A DNA stretch of 64,000 nt from JABCPE02 sp963530615 (GCA_963530615.1 CAUSDX010000006.1:1-64000); one strand, 5' to 3'. Positions 31,718 through 40,617 are shown, counted from the first letter of the stretch. Notes: a model not told the origin generated them from the sequence alone. Program-made: numbers and translations.

Positions 31718-31844
31718 TATCTTTGCCGAGCTTTTGTGGATAATTTTGGCAAAGCATGAGAAATTAAAATTAACATCTTTCTTGTTTTTTAGCCCACAAA
31801 TCTTGCCAAAACTAAAAGATGAGAAATACAAAGTGATATTTTAT
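31718..31844 (+). promoter_or_regulatory. rpsA promoter box and leader with pseudoknot-like pairing
   Basis: TATCTTTG (31718-31725) is the -7 element. In the leader TTTGTGG (31733-31739) can pair with CCACAAA (31794-31800), and TTTTGGCAA (31744-31752) with TTGCCAAAA (31803-31811). The order A-B-A'-B' gives an H-type pseudoknot or two mutually dependent stems just before the S1 start. Autogenous control by S1 is known in E. coli; here it is inference. Confidence 0.5.
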
Positions 31845-33611
31845 ATGTCAAACAAAGAAGAGGTTTTGCTAAACCAAAATGTAGCTCCTGAACAATTTGA
31901 TTGGGATTCTTTTGAATCTGGTCTTAATGCTGAGGATAGAAAAGAAAAAAGTGAATTAGAAGAAATCTACAAAGGTTCTCTTAATGATCTTTCTGAAACA
32001 GATGTGATTATCGGTAAAGTAGTAAGATTGACCGATAAAGAGGCGATTGTAGATATTAACTTCAAATCAGAAGGAGTTATTTCTCTTAATGAATTCCGTT
32101 ACAACCAAGGTCTTAAAGTAGGCGATGAGGTAGAGGTAATGGTGGACAGAAGAGAAGATAAAACAGGTCAGTTACAATTATCTCACAAAAAAGCAAGAAC
32201 GCTTAAAGCTTGGGATAAAGTAAATGAATACCATCAATCTGGTGAAATCGTAAATGGTTTCGTAAAATCAAGAACAAAAGGAGGTATGATTGTAGATGTA
32301 TTCGGTATTGAAGCATTCTTACCTGGTTCTCAGATTGATGTGAAGCCTATCAAAGATTATGACCAATTCGTAGGGAAAACTATGGAGTTCAAGGTTGTTA
32401 AAATCAATCCTGAGTTCAAAAATGTAGTAGTTTCTCACAAAGCATTGATTGAAGCTGATATTGAAGGTCAGAAAAAAGAAATCATTGCTCAATTAGAAAA
32501 AGGACAAGTTCTTGAAGGAACTGTTAAAAATATTACTTCTTATGGTGTGTTTATTGACCTTGGTGGCGTAGATGGATTGATTCACATCACAGACCTTTCT
32601 TGGTCAAGAGTAAATCACCCATCAGAAATCCTTTCAGAAGGACAAACTGTGAAAGTTGTAATTCTTGACTTTGATGATGAGAAGACAAGAATTCAATTAG
32701 GTATGAAGCAATTAGAACCGCATCCATGGGAGGCTCTTTCTGCAGACCTTAAAGTAGGTGATAAAGTAAAAGGAAAAGTGGTAGTTCTTGCTGATTATGG
32801 TGCATTTGTAGAGATTGCACCTGGTGTAGAAGGTCTTATCCATGTTTCTGAAATGTCTTGGTCTACTCATTTGAGAAGTGCAGGTGATTTCGTGAAAATT
32901 GGTGATGAAGTAGAAGCAGTAGTGCTTACTTTAGATAAAGAAGAAAGAAAAATTTCTTTAGGAATTAAGCAATTAACTCAAGATCCTTGGGCTGATATAC
33001 AAGCAAAATATCCAGTAGGTTCTAAACATACGGGGTCTGTAAGAAACTTTACGAACTTTGGTATTTTCGTAGAATTAGAAGAAGGAATTGACGGATTGGT
33101 GTATATCTCTGATCTTTCTTGGACTAAGAAAATTAAGCATCCGTCTGAATTCTGTTCAGTAGGTGATAAGTTAGAGGTAGTTGTTTTAGAATTAGATGCT
33201 GAAGCGAGAAGACTATCTCTTGGTCACAAACAATTAACTGAAAATCCTTGGGATAAATTTGAAACTAAATATGCAGAAGGAACTGTTCATACAGGGAAAG
33301 CTGTAGAGGTTTTTGATAAAGGTGCTCAAGTTCAGTTTGAAGATGCAGAGGTAGAAGCATTCTGCCCTTCAAGATTATTAGAAAAAGAAGATGGTTCTAA
33401 GATCAAAAAAGGAGAAGATGCTCAATTTAAAGTGATAGAGTTTAATAAAGATTTCAAGAGAGTAGTGGTTTCTCATACAGGTCTTTTTAGAGAAGAAGAG
33501 AAGAAAAATGTAAAAGAAGCTGCGGTAAAATCTTCTTCAAATGAAGAAAAAACTACGCTTGGAGATATTGATGCTCTTGCTGAATTGAAAAAGAAAATGG
33601 AAGGGAAATAA
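31845..33611 (+). CDS. rpsA: 30S ribosomal protein S1
   Basis: A 588-residue S1 with about six S1/OB RNA-binding domains in tandem, for instance GKVVRLTDKEAIVDINFKSE, GTVKNITSYGVFIDLGGVDG, GKVVVLADYGAFVEIAPGVE and GSVRNFTNFGIFVELEEGID. S1 binds mRNA and helps start translation, which matters in Bacteroidota because Shine-Dalgarno sites are rare. The frame is open upstream, but MSNKEEVLLNQN at 31845 is the conserved-looking N-terminus, and the upstream 37 codons lie in the structured leader. Confidence 0.95.
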   Translation: MSNKEEVLLNQNVAPEQFDWDSFESGLNAEDRKEKSELEEIYKGSLNDLSETDVIIGKVVRLTDKEAIVDINFKSEGVISLNEFRYNQGLKVGDEVEVMVDRREDKTGQLQLSHKKARTLKAWDKVNEYHQSGEIVNGFVKSRTKGGMIVDVFGIEAFLPGSQIDVKPIKDYDQFVGKTMEFKVVKINPEFKNVVVSHKALIEADIEGQKKEIIAQLEKGQVLEGTVKNITSYGVFIDLGGVDGLIHITDLSWSRVNHPSEILSEGQTVKVVILDFDDEKTRIQLGMKQLEPHPWEALSADLKVGDKVKGKVVVLADYGAFVEIAPGVEGLIHVSEMSWSTHLRSAGDFVKIGDEVEAVVLTLDKEERKISLGIKQLTQDPWADIQAKYPVGSKHTGSVRNFTNFGIFVELEEGIDGLVYISDLSWTKKIKHPSEFCSVGDKLEVVVLELDAEARRLSLGHKQLTENPWDKFETKYAEGTVHTGKAVEVFDKGAQVQFEDAEVEAFCPSRLLEKEDGSKIKKGEDAQFKVIEFNKDFKRVVVSHTGLFREEEKKNVKEAAVKSSSNEEKTTLGDIDALAELKKKMEGK

Positions 33612-33631
33612 TCTCTGAGATTTTTAGAAAT

Positions 33632-33672
33632 AAAAAACTCCACTCTGATGATCTCGGAGTGGAGTTTTTTTA
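33632..33672. terminator. Bidirectional terminator of rpsA and uup
   Basis: A perfect 14-bp stem (33632-33645 with 33657-33670) with an 11-base loop. A and T runs in the arms serve both strands. Confidence 0.92.
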
Positions 33673-35544
33673 CTAATACAAAGAGTCCTGCAATTCTAGC
33701 CAACGCATTTCATAGTCTTCTAATTTTGTGGAAATATTTTCTAATTGTGCAGAAAGTTGAGAAATAATATTGTAATCCATTTCGTTATTTAGTTTTTCCA
33801 AAATTTCATTTCTTTGAATTTCCAAAATTGGGATTTCTTTTTCTATGGATTCTAATTCCTTTTGTTCCTTGAAACTTAATTTTTTCTTTGGTTTTTCAGG
33901 TTTTACTTCTTTCTTTTTTTCTTGATGGTCGGATTTTATCTCCTTTGTTTCTGATTTTGCATTTTTACTTCGGTATTCAGTGAATGTCCCAATAAAATTT
34001 TTGATTTTTCCATTTCCTTCAAAAACTAGTAGGTGGTCGGTGATTTTATCCATGAAATATCGGTCATGGGAAACAATAATGAGACAACCTTGAAATTGTT
34101 GTAAAAAGCTTTCCAAAATAGTTAAAGTTGGTAAATCCAAATCGTTAGTTGGTTCGTCAAAAATCAAAAAATTAGGATTTTGAAATAAGATAGAGATAAG
34201 GTAAAGTCTTCTTTTTTCTCCTCCACTAAGATTGGAAATAGCGGTGTATTGAGTTTGCTCATTAAAGAGAAACATTTTCAAAAATTGAGATGCGGATATG
34301 CTTTTTCCATTAGCTAAAGGGTAATATTCAGCGATATCTTTCATGAAGTCAATGACTCTTTGCTCTTCTTTAAAATGCAATCCTTTTTGAGAAAAATAGC
34401 CGAATTTAATGGTTTCTCCTATTTCTATCTCTCCGCTATCGTATTTTTCTAATCCTTGAATGATATTGAGAAGAGTGGATTTTCCTACTCCATTTTTTCC
34501 AATAATTCCTATCTTTGCACCTCTTTGAAATTGATAACTGAAGTTATCTAATAAAACTTTGTCGCCAAAACTTTTATTGATATTTTTGAGTTCTAAGATT
34601 TTTTTACCCAATCTTTTCATTTCAAAATTTAGTTCCAATTTCTGTTTGCTTGTATCGGTCTTGGCTAATCTTTCGGTTTCATAAAATGAATCAATGCGGC
34701 TTTTAGATTTGGTGCCTCTAGCTTTGGGTTGTCTTCTTATCCATTCTAATTCTCTGCGGTATAGATTGTTTGCTTTATCAATATTTGCTTCTAAATTTTC
34801 TTCTCGGATACTTTTATTTTCTAAATATTGGGCATACGCTCCGTGATGAATGTAAAGTTTTTGGTCTTCAATCTCCCAAATAGTGTCGCAAATATTATCT
34901 AAAAAATAGCGGTCGTGAGTTACAAGGAGAAGTGTAAGCTTTGCTTTGGAAAGATACTGTTCTAACCATTCTACCATGTCAATGTCAAGATGGTTAGTGG
35001 GCTCATCCATGATGAGAAGCGTATGTTTATGCTCTGCTCTTGTTTCTATAAGAAGTTTTGCCAAAGCGATTCGTTTTATCTCTCCTCCTGATAGGTTTTT
35101 CATTTTGGAATTCAAGTTGTTGATTTTCAATTGGGATAAAATTTGTTTCATTTCGTTTTCTAATCCCCATGCTTTTTGCATTTCCATTTCAGTAAGTGCA
35201 TTTTCCATCAAATCAGCATCGTTTGAAATAATTGCTTTTTGGTAATTTTTTAATGCTAAAATGGGAGGAGAATCAAGACTCATGATAAATTCCGAGATAT
35301 TTTGTTCCCCATTAAATTTTATTTCTTGGTCAAAAAGCACAACTTGAATGTCCTTATTAATACTAATTTTTCCACTATCAGCAAAATCTTGTCCCGTTAA
35401 AATTTTTAGCAAAGTAGATTTTCCGCTACCATTTTTAGCAACGATAGCAATTTTATCTCCTTCGTTAATATTAAAAGAAATATCTTCAAATAGAGTGATA
35501 ATTCCATAAGTTTTTGTTAAATTTTCTACATTAATATAATTCAT
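33673..35544 (-). CDS. uup: ABC-F family ATPase, Uup type
   Basis: A 623-residue protein with two fused ABC ATPase domains and no membrane part. Walker A motifs are AKNGSGKSTLLKILTG and GKNGVGKSTLLNIIQG, signatures are NLSGGEIKR and NLSGGEKRR, with MDEPTNHLD and FDEPTNDLD as Walker B. The C-terminus is a Lys/Glu-rich coiled coil of the Uup type (EQKELESIEKEIPILEIQRN). ABC-F proteins act on the ribosome or, for Uup, on ribosome or DNA-related stress. The ATG at 35542-35544 (MNYINVENL) is preferred over a start 25 codons earlier. Confidence 0.88.
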   Translation of the reverse strand: MNYINVENLTKTYGIITLFEDISFNINEGDKIAIVAKNGSGKSTLLKILTGQDFADSGKISINKDIQVVLFDQEIKFNGEQNISEFIMSLDSPPILALKNYQKAIISNDADLMENALTEMEMQKAWGLENEMKQILSQLKINNLNSKMKNLSGGEIKRIALAKLLIETRAEHKHTLLIMDEPTNHLDIDMVEWLEQYLSKAKLTLLLVTHDRYFLDNICDTIWEIEDQKLYIHHGAYAQYLENKSIREENLEANIDKANNLYRRELEWIRRQPKARGTKSKSRIDSFYETERLAKTDTSKQKLELNFEMKRLGKKILELKNINKSFGDKVLLDNFSYQFQRGAKIGIIGKNGVGKSTLLNIIQGLEKYDSGEIEIGETIKFGYFSQKGLHFKEEQRVIDFMKDIAEYYPLANGKSISASQFLKMFLFNEQTQYTAISNLSGGEKRRLYLISILFQNPNFLIFDEPTNDLDLPTLTILESFLQQFQGCLIIVSHDRYFMDKITDHLLVFEGNGKIKNFIGTFTEYRSKNAKSETKEIKSDHQEKKKEVKPEKPKKKLSFKEQKELESIEKEIPILEIQRNEILEKLNNEMDYNIISQLSAQLENISTKLEDYEMRWLELQDSLY

Positions 35545-35692
35545 TTTTTTTAAAATAGATTTCAAATATCGTGAAAATATTATAAAAATTATAGAAATGT
35601 CTTTCTGAGAAAATGACATTAAAATCTGTTAAAAAAATACAATTGAAAATCAGGATGTTGTATGTATGAGGTGTGTGGTAAAGCTAAGATGG

Positions 35693-35722
35693 TTGGATAT
35701 TAAAAAGTTTTTAATACCTTTG
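35693..35722 (+). promoter_or_regulatory. Promoter of tRNA-Cys
   Basis: TTG (35693-35695), 19 bases, TACCTTTG (35715-35722), 12 bases before the mature tRNA 5' end. Confidence 0.75.
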
Positions 35723-35733
35723 CAGAATAGAAT

Positions 35734-35804
35734 GGTTCCGTGGCCGAGTGGTTAGGCAGCGGTCTGCAAAACCGTCTACAGCGGTTCGAATCCGCTCGGA
35801 ACCT
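35734..35804 (+). tRNA. tRNA-Cys (GCA)
   Basis: Acceptor stem GGTTCCG (35734-35740) with CGGAACC (35797-35803), discriminator U, a D arm, anticodon GCA at 35766-35768, and T loop GTTCGAATC. A 71-nt tRNA without encoded CCA. It has its own promoter and terminator. Confidence 0.95.
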
Positions 35805-35814
35805 CTAATTTTTG

Positions 35815-35840
35815 ACACTTCTAGTTTGAAGTGTTTTTTT
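35815..35840 (+). terminator. Terminator of tRNA-Cys
   Basis: ACACTTC (35815-35821) pairs with GAAGTGT (35828-35834) and is followed by a T run. Confidence 0.85.
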
Positions 35841-35935
35841 ATAAGAGCTTTTTTATTGTGGTTTTTCGTTAAATAAATTAGATTTTATAAGAGTGTTAGA
35901 GAAAATGAAAGGTAATATTTTGAATATAATTTGCA

Positions 35936-35963
35936 TTGTATTGAAAAAAAAATATTATATTTG
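35936..35963 (+). promoter_or_regulatory. Promoter of tuf
   Basis: TATATTTG at 35956-35963 is the -7 box. TTG at 35936-35938 (17 bases upstream) or TTTG at 35930-35933 (22 bases) could be the -33 element. Confidence 0.65.
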
Positions 35964-36006
35964 CACTCAGATAATTAAATAGTATAAAATTAAAATAATT
36001 TAAATC

Positions 36007-37194
36007 ATGGCAAAGGAAACGTTTAATCGTAGTAAACCGCACTTGAACATTGGTACTATTGGTCATGTTGACCATGGTAAGACTACCTTGACTGCTGCAA
36101 TTTCTAAAGTGTTGTCAGATAAAGGTTTGGCAGAAAAAAGAGATTTTTCTGCAATTGACTCTGCTCCAGAAGAAAAAGAAAGAGGTATTACTATTAATAC
36201 ATCTCATATTGAATATGAAACTGAAAATAGACACTATGCACATGTTGACTGTCCTGGTCACGCTGACTATGTAAAAAACATGGTTACAGGTGCTGCTCAA
36301 ATGGATGGTGCTATTTTAGTATGTGCTGCAACTGATGGGCCGATGCCGCAAACAAGAGAGCATATCTTGCTTTGTCGTCAGGTTAATGTGCCTAGAATTG
36401 TAGTGTTCATGAATAAAGTTGATATGGTTGATGATGCGGAGTTGTTAGAGTTGGTAGAGCTTGAGTTGAGAGATCTTCTTTCTTCTTATGAGTACGATGG
36501 GGATAATTCTCCTGTAATCAAAGGTTCTGCTCTTGGAGCTTTAAATGGAGATGCTAAATGGGTTGCGACTGTAGAAGAATTGATGGATGCGGTGGATAAT
36601 TGGATTGAGCAGCCAGTAAGAGATGCTGATAAGCCATTCTTGATGCCAATAGAAGATGTGTTCTCTATTACAGGTAGAGGTACTGTGGCAACAGGTAGAA
36701 TAGAAGCAGGTGTTATCAATACAGGGGATCCTGTAGATATCATTGGTATGGGTGCTGAAAAGTTAACTTCTACTGTTACTGGGGTTGAGATGTTTAGAAA
36801 AATTTTGGATAGAGGAGAAGCTGGGGATAATGTTGGTCTGTTATTAAGAGGTATCGAGAAGACTGATATTAGAAGAGGTATGGTGATTGCTAAGCAGGGT
36901 TCTGTAACTCCACATAAGAAATTTAAAGCAGAGGTTTATATTCTTTCAAAAGAGGAAGGAGGTCGTCATACTCCATTCCATAATAAGTATCGTCCTCAGT
37001 TCTATGTGAGAACTACGGATGTTACAGGTGAGATTTTCTTGCCAGAAGGAGTAGAAATGGTAATGCCTGGTGATAACTTGACTATTGAGGTTGAATTGTT
37101 ACAGCCAATCGCTCTTAATGTAGGTCTTAGATTTGCTATTAGAGAAGGTGGTAGAACTGTAGGAGCAGGTCAAGTAACTGAAATTTTAGATTAA
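36007..37194 (+). CDS. tuf: Elongation factor Tu
   Basis: EF-Tu, 395 residues, delivers aminoacyl-tRNA to the ribosome as a GTPase. P-loop GHVDHGKTTLT at about residues 19-29, effector region RGITINTSHIEY, DCPGH, NKVDMVD and the domain II motif GRGTVATGRIEAG are all standard. It is followed by a terminator hairpin and tRNA-Trp, the usual flavobacterial order before secE-nusG. Confidence 0.98.
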   Translation: MAKETFNRSKPHLNIGTIGHVDHGKTTLTAAISKVLSDKGLAEKRDFSAIDSAPEEKERGITINTSHIEYETENRHYAHVDCPGHADYVKNMVTGAAQMDGAILVCAATDGPMPQTREHILLCRQVNVPRIVVFMNKVDMVDDAELLELVELELRDLLSSYEYDGDNSPVIKGSALGALNGDAKWVATVEELMDAVDNWIEQPVRDADKPFLMPIEDVFSITGRGTVATGRIEAGVINTGDPVDIIGMGAEKLTSTVTGVEMFRKILDRGEAGDNVGLLLRGIEKTDIRRGMVIAKQGSVTPHKKFKAEVYILSKEEGGRHTPFHNKYRPQFYVRTTDVTGEIFLPEGVEMVMPGDNLTIEVELLQPIALNVGLRFAIREGGRTVGAGQVTEILD

Positions 37195-37217
37195 TCCTAA
37201 AATTAAATAATAAAAAT

Positions 37218-37257
37218 AAAAGTTTCCATTTAGGGAAGTCTTAATGGGAACTTTTAT
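37218..37257 (+). terminator. Terminator between tuf and tRNA-Trp
   Basis: A 13-bp stem with one G-U pair (37218-37230 with 37243-37255). The T tail is short, so some read-through into the tRNA is possible. Confidence 0.7.
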
Positions 37258-37261
37258 AACT

Positions 37262-37332
37262 ACGGGCATCGTCCAATGGTAGGATACCGGTCTCCAAAAC
37301 CGTTGATCTGGGTTCGAATCCTAGTGCCCGTG
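37262..37332 (+). tRNA. tRNA-Trp (CCA)
   Basis: Acceptor stem ACGGGCA (37262-37268) with TGCCCGT (37325-37331), discriminator G, anticodon CCA at 37294-37296, T loop GTTCGAATC. The outer pair of the anticodon stem looks mismatched (C with T). It lies between tuf and secE. Confidence 0.95.
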
Positions 37333-37355
37333 CTAATTTAACAAATAAATAAAGT

Positions 37356-37413
37356 AAAACTAGGGTGTATTTTCTAAAGTCTTGATAGAAGAATTTCCTT
37401 AGTTTTTTTATTT
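37356..37413 (+). terminator. Possible terminator after tRNA-Trp
   Basis: AAAACTAGGG (37356-37365) pairs with CCTTAGTTTT (37397-37406) with one G-U pair; the loop is long (31 bases) and T-rich DNA follows. Confidence 0.5.
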
Positions 37414-37434
37414 TTATAAGATTAATCATTAGAG

Positions 37435-37641
37435 ATGAGTTCATTTATAGATTTTGTAAAGGATTCTTATATAGAATTTAGAGAGAAAGTAGAGTGGTCA
37501 AAGTGGAGTGAGTTGCAATCATCTGTTGTTATCGTAGCTATATCGGCATTATTATTAGCTGTATTTACATTTGGAGTAGATACAACTTTTAGTATGATGA
37601 TTAAGAATTTATATTCTTTATTTATAAATTTGTTTAACTAA
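37435..37641 (+). CDS. secE: Preprotein translocase subunit SecE
   Basis: A 68-residue SecE, shorter than the E. coli form, with one transmembrane helix at about residues 30-50 (SVVIVAISALLLAVFTFGVD) preceded by the conserved amphipathic helix REKVEWSKWSELQSS. It clamps SecY in the SecYEG channel. nusG follows after 12 bases in the universal secE-nusG order. Confidence 0.93.
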   Translation: MSSFIDFVKDSYIEFREKVEWSKWSELQSSVVIVAISALLLAVFTFGVDTTFSMMIKNLYSLFINLFN

Positions 37642-37653
37642 AAATATTTTCCT

Positions 37654-38196
37654 ATGAATGAATTGAAATGGTATGTACTGAAAGCTATAAGTGGACAGGA
37701 AAGTAAGGTTAAAACTTATATAGAGACTGAGATAAAGAGGGTAGGGTATGAGTCTTATGTAACACAGGTGATAATTCCTACCGAGAAGGTGATTCAAATG
37801 AGGAATGGAAAAAAAATATTAAAAGAAAGACCTTATTATCCTGGATATTTGATGGTAGAAGCTAATTTAACAGGAGAGATTCCTCATATGATTAAAAATA
37901 TTCCTGGGGTAATTTCGTTTTTGAGTTTAACAAAGGGGGGAGATCCTGTACCAATGAGAAAATCAGAAGTAAATAGAATGTTAGGGAGAATGGATGAGTT
38001 GTCTGAGTTTGCAGTAGATGTAGAAATTCCATTTGTGGTAGGTGAAAGTATTAAGGTGATAGATGGACCGTTTAATGGTTTCAATGGAGTTATTGAAAAA
38101 ATTCATGAGGATAAAAAGAAATTGGAAGTAAAGGTTCGTATATTTGGTAGGGAAACTCCGTTGGAGTTAAGTTATATGCAAGTAGAAAAGCTTTAA
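37654..38196 (+). CDS. nusG: Transcription termination/antitermination factor NusG
   Basis: NusG, 180 residues. The NGN domain starts WYVLKAISGQESKVK, with RPYYPGYLMVEANL near residue 65, and the C-terminal KOW domain contains VGESIKVIDGPFNGFNGVIE. It binds RNA polymerase and couples it to Rho or the ribosome. A terminator follows, separating it from rplK. Confidence 0.97.
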   Translation: MNELKWYVLKAISGQESKVKTYIETEIKRVGYESYVTQVIIPTEKVIQMRNGKKILKERPYYPGYLMVEANLTGEIPHMIKNIPGVISFLSLTKGGDPVPMRKSEVNRMLGRMDELSEFAVDVEIPFVVGESIKVIDGPFNGFNGVIEKIHEDKKKLEVKVRIFGRETPLELSYMQVEKL

Positions 38197-38202
38197 GAAA
38201 TA

Positions 38203-38232
38203 AAAACTACTCTTTTGAAAGAGTAGTTTTAT
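38203..38232 (+). terminator. Terminator of secE-nusG
   Basis: A perfect 12-bp stem (38203-38214 with 38219-38230) with a TTGA loop and T-rich tail. Confidence 0.9.
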
Positions 38233-38268
38233 TATGTTGAGAAAAAAGAAAAATATATAGTTTTATTG

Positions 38269-38300
38269 TTGCAATAATATAAATAAATTTTTTACATTTG
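38269..38300 (+). promoter_or_regulatory. Promoter of rplKAJL
   Basis: TTG (38269-38271), 21 bases, TACATTTG (38293-38300). Confidence 0.75.
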
Positions 38301-38318
38301 CAAAAATAATCTCTTTAG

Positions 38319-38343
38319 GTGTATTCATGTGAGTAGAATATAC
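38319..38343 (+). promoter_or_regulatory. Leader hairpin before rplK
   Basis: An 8-bp stem with one G-U pair (38319-38326 with 38336-38343) in the roughly 90-nt leader. In many bacteria L1 represses this operon through such a leader; this exact site is inferred. Confidence 0.4.
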
Positions 38344-38396
38344 TTTTAGGTATCAAAAATGCTTCCACATTTTATAATTTTTAATTAATTAAGAAC

Positions 38397-38837
38397 ATGG
38401 CAAAGAAAGTCTTTAAAATGGTGAAACTTCAAGTGAAGGGTGGTGCTGCCAATCCTTCTCCACCAGTAGGTCCAGCTTTGGGTTCTGCAGGGGTGAATAT
38501 TATGGAGTTTTGTAAACAATTTAATGGAAGAACACAAGATAAGCCAGGTCAAATTTTACCTGTAGTTATTACAGTTTACGAAGATAAGTCATTTGAATTT
38601 ATCATTAAAACGCCTCCTGCTGCAGTTCAGCTATTGGAAGCGTCTAAAGTAAAAAAAGGATCTGGAGAACCTAATAGAAATAAGGTAGGAAGTGTTTCTT
38701 GGGAACAAGTGCAAAAAATAGCTGAAGATAAAATGGGAGATCTTAATTGCTTTACATTAGATTCAGCTTTAAGTATGGTCGCAGGGACAGCAAGATCGAT
38801 GGGGTTAAAAGTAACAGGAACAAAACCTAACGCTTAA
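38397..38837 (+). CDS. rplK: 50S ribosomal protein L11
   Basis: A 146-residue L11 that binds the GTPase-associated region of 23S rRNA. The N-terminal domain starts VKLQVKGGAANPSPPVGPAL with the conserved proline-rich segment; the C-terminal RNA-binding part has TPPAAVQLLEASKVKKGSGE. It is first in rplK-rplA-rplJ-rplL, 10 bases before rplA. Confidence 0.98.
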   Translation: MAKKVFKMVKLQVKGGAANPSPPVGPALGSAGVNIMEFCKQFNGRTQDKPGQILPVVITVYEDKSFEFIIKTPPAAVQLLEASKVKKGSGEPNRNKVGSVSWEQVQKIAEDKMGDLNCFTLDSALSMVAGTARSMGLKVTGTKPNA

Positions 38838-38847
38838 AAATTGACAA

Positions 38848-39540
38848 ATGGCAAAATTAACAAGAAAGCAAAAAGAAGCTGTTGCGAAGCTTGAAAAGAA
38901 TAAGGCGTATTCGTTAGAAGAGGCTTCATCATTGGTGAAAGAAGTAAATATCGCAAAATTTGATGCTTCTGTAGATATCGCTGTAAGGTTAGGTGTAGAT
39001 CCTCGTAAAGCTAATCAAATGGTAAGAGGGGTAGTTTCTCTTCCTCATGGAACAGGTAAAGATGTTCGTGTATTAGCTTTGGTTACTCCTGATAAAGAAG
39101 CAGAAGCAAAAGAAGCAGGTGCAGATTATGTAGGTTTAGATGAGTATTTAGATAAGATTAAAGGTGGATGGACTGATGTAGATGTTATCGTAACTATGCC
39201 TGCTGTAATGGGGAAATTAGGGCCTTTGGGAAGAGTTCTTGGTCCGAGAGGTTTAATGCCTAACCCTAAGTCTGGTACAGTTACTATGGAAATAGGAAAG
39301 GCAGTGTCAGAGGTGAAATCAGGTAAAATTGATTTTAAAGTAGATAAATATGGTATAGTGCATGCTGGTATTGGTAAAGTGTCTTTTGATGCTGATAAAA
39401 TCAAAGAGAATGCTCAAGAGCTTATTCAAACCTTGATTAAGTTAAAACCGACAGCTGCAAAAGGAACTTATGTAAAGAGTATTTACCTTTCCTCTACTAT
39501 GAGCCCTGGTATTGCTATTGATACTAAATCTGTTAACTAA
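38848..39540 (+). CDS. rplA: 50S ribosomal protein L1
   Basis: A 230-residue L1 from the ribosomal L1 stalk, and a probable translational repressor of its own operon. The signature block MPAVMGKLGPLGRVLGPRGL with MPNPKSGTV and the start of domain I (KFDASVDIAVRLGVDPRKAN) are intact. rplJ follows after 13 bases. Confidence 0.98.
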   Translation: MAKLTRKQKEAVAKLEKNKAYSLEEASSLVKEVNIAKFDASVDIAVRLGVDPRKANQMVRGVVSLPHGTGKDVRVLALVTPDKEAEAKEAGADYVGLDEYLDKIKGGWTDVDVIVTMPAVMGKLGPLGRVLGPRGLMPNPKSGTVTMEIGKAVSEVKSGKIDFKVDKYGIVHAGIGKVSFDADKIKENAQELIQTLIKLKPTAAKGTYVKSIYLSSTMSPGIAIDTKSVN

Positions 39541-39553
39541 AATCTGAAAGACA

Positions 39554-40084
39554 ATGACAAAAGAAGAAAAAGTATTAGTAATACAAGAATTAAAAGAATT
39601 GTTGCAAGATGCGAAAGTAGTCTATGTAGCAAGTCTTGAAGGAATGAATGCTGCTGCTACTTCAGATTTTAGAAGACAAGCATTTAAAAATAATATTACG
39701 CTTAAAGTTGTAAAGAATACATTGCTTCAAAAAGCGATGGAGCAATTAGAAGGAGTGGATTATTCAGAAATGTTTTCTACTTTCAAGGGAAATTCAGCAT
39801 TGATGATTTCTGAAGCTGCTAATGCTCCTGCTAAGTTGATCAAGAACTTTAGAAAGAAAGAAGCATTTCCTGCATTGAAGTCAGCTTATTTACAAGAGAC
39901 TTTCTATTTAGGAGACAATAATTTAGAAACTCTAGCTAATATCAAGTCTAGAGAGGAGATGATCGGAGAAATCATTGGATTGCTTCAGTCTCCAATCAGA
40001 AATGTACTTTCTGCTTTACAGAACAAGCCAGAGGGGGCAGAGCAAGAAGTTTCAGAAGCACCAGTAGAAGAAAGTGCAGAATAA
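39554..40084 (+). CDS. rplJ: 50S ribosomal protein L10
   Basis: A 176-residue L10, base of the L7/L12 stalk. The N-terminal RNA-binding domain shows VYVASLEGMNAAATSDFRRQ and LKVVKNTLLQKAMEQ; the C-terminal helix (GLLQSPIRNVLSALQNKPEG) binds L12 dimers. The tail is acidic. It precedes rplL with an 84-base gap. Confidence 0.97.
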   Translation: MTKEEKVLVIQELKELLQDAKVVYVASLEGMNAAATSDFRRQAFKNNITLKVVKNTLLQKAMEQLEGVDYSEMFSTFKGNSALMISEAANAPAKLIKNFRKKEAFPALKSAYLQETFYLGDNNLETLANIKSREEMIGEIIGLLQSPIRNVLSALQNKPEGAEQEVSEAPVEESAE

Positions 40085-40168
40085 TTTTTTCTTTACGGGA
40101 AAATTTAGAGTTTGAGACACTCAATTAAAATTAAAATAAATCGTTAAACCAATTAAAACATTATTAAA

Positions 40169-40537
40169 ATGTCAGATTTGAAAAATTTAGCGGAAACGCT
40201 TGTTAATTTAACAGTAAAAGAAGTAAACGAGTTAGCAACTATTCTTAAAGACGAATACGGAATTGAACCAGCTGCGGCTGCAGTAGTAGTAGCAGGAGGT
40301 ACAGCAGGAGAAGCTGCTGAAGAAAAAACAGAATTTGATGTAATTCTTAAATCAGCAGGTGCTTCTAAATTAGCTATCGTTAAATTAGTAAAAGATTTAA
40401 CAGGTGCTGGTCTTAAAGAAGCTAAAGATATCGTAGATGGTGCTCCTGCTCCTATCAAGACTGGAGTTCCAAAAGATGAGGCTGAAGCTCTTAAAAAACA
40501 ATTAGAAGAGGCTGGTGCTGAGGTAGAATTAAAATAA
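40169..40537 (+). CDS. rplL: 50S ribosomal protein L7/L12
   Basis: A 122-residue stalk protein. The N-terminal dimerisation domain (LAETLVNLTVKEVNELATIL), an Ala/Gly-rich hinge, and the C-terminal factor-binding domain with KLAIVKLVKDLTGAGLKEAK are canonical. It ends the operon: a strong terminator follows within 30 bases and rpoB is not next, which is unusual. Confidence 0.98.
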   Translation: MSDLKNLAETLVNLTVKEVNELATILKDEYGIEPAAAAVVVAGGTAGEAAEEKTEFDVILKSAGASKLAIVKLVKDLTGAGLKEAKDIVDGAPAPIKTGVPKDEAEALKKQLEEAGAEVELK

Positions 40538-40564
40538 TCATAGCGATTATAGAATAAAATAGAC

Positions 40565-40596
40565 CCCTACTAAATTTTATTAGTAGGGTTTTTTTT
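40565..40596 (+). terminator. Terminator after rplL
   Basis: CCCTACTAA (40565-40573) with TTAGTAGGG (40580-40588) and a run of eight T. Confidence 0.93.
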
Positions 40597-40617
40597 GACA
40601 TTGAAAAATATAAATAA

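Noticed and set aside
31734..31844. 37-codon N-terminal extension of ribosomal protein S1
   Set aside because: It is open but lies in the structured leader and is unlike S1 N-termini; MSNKEEVLL is the better start.
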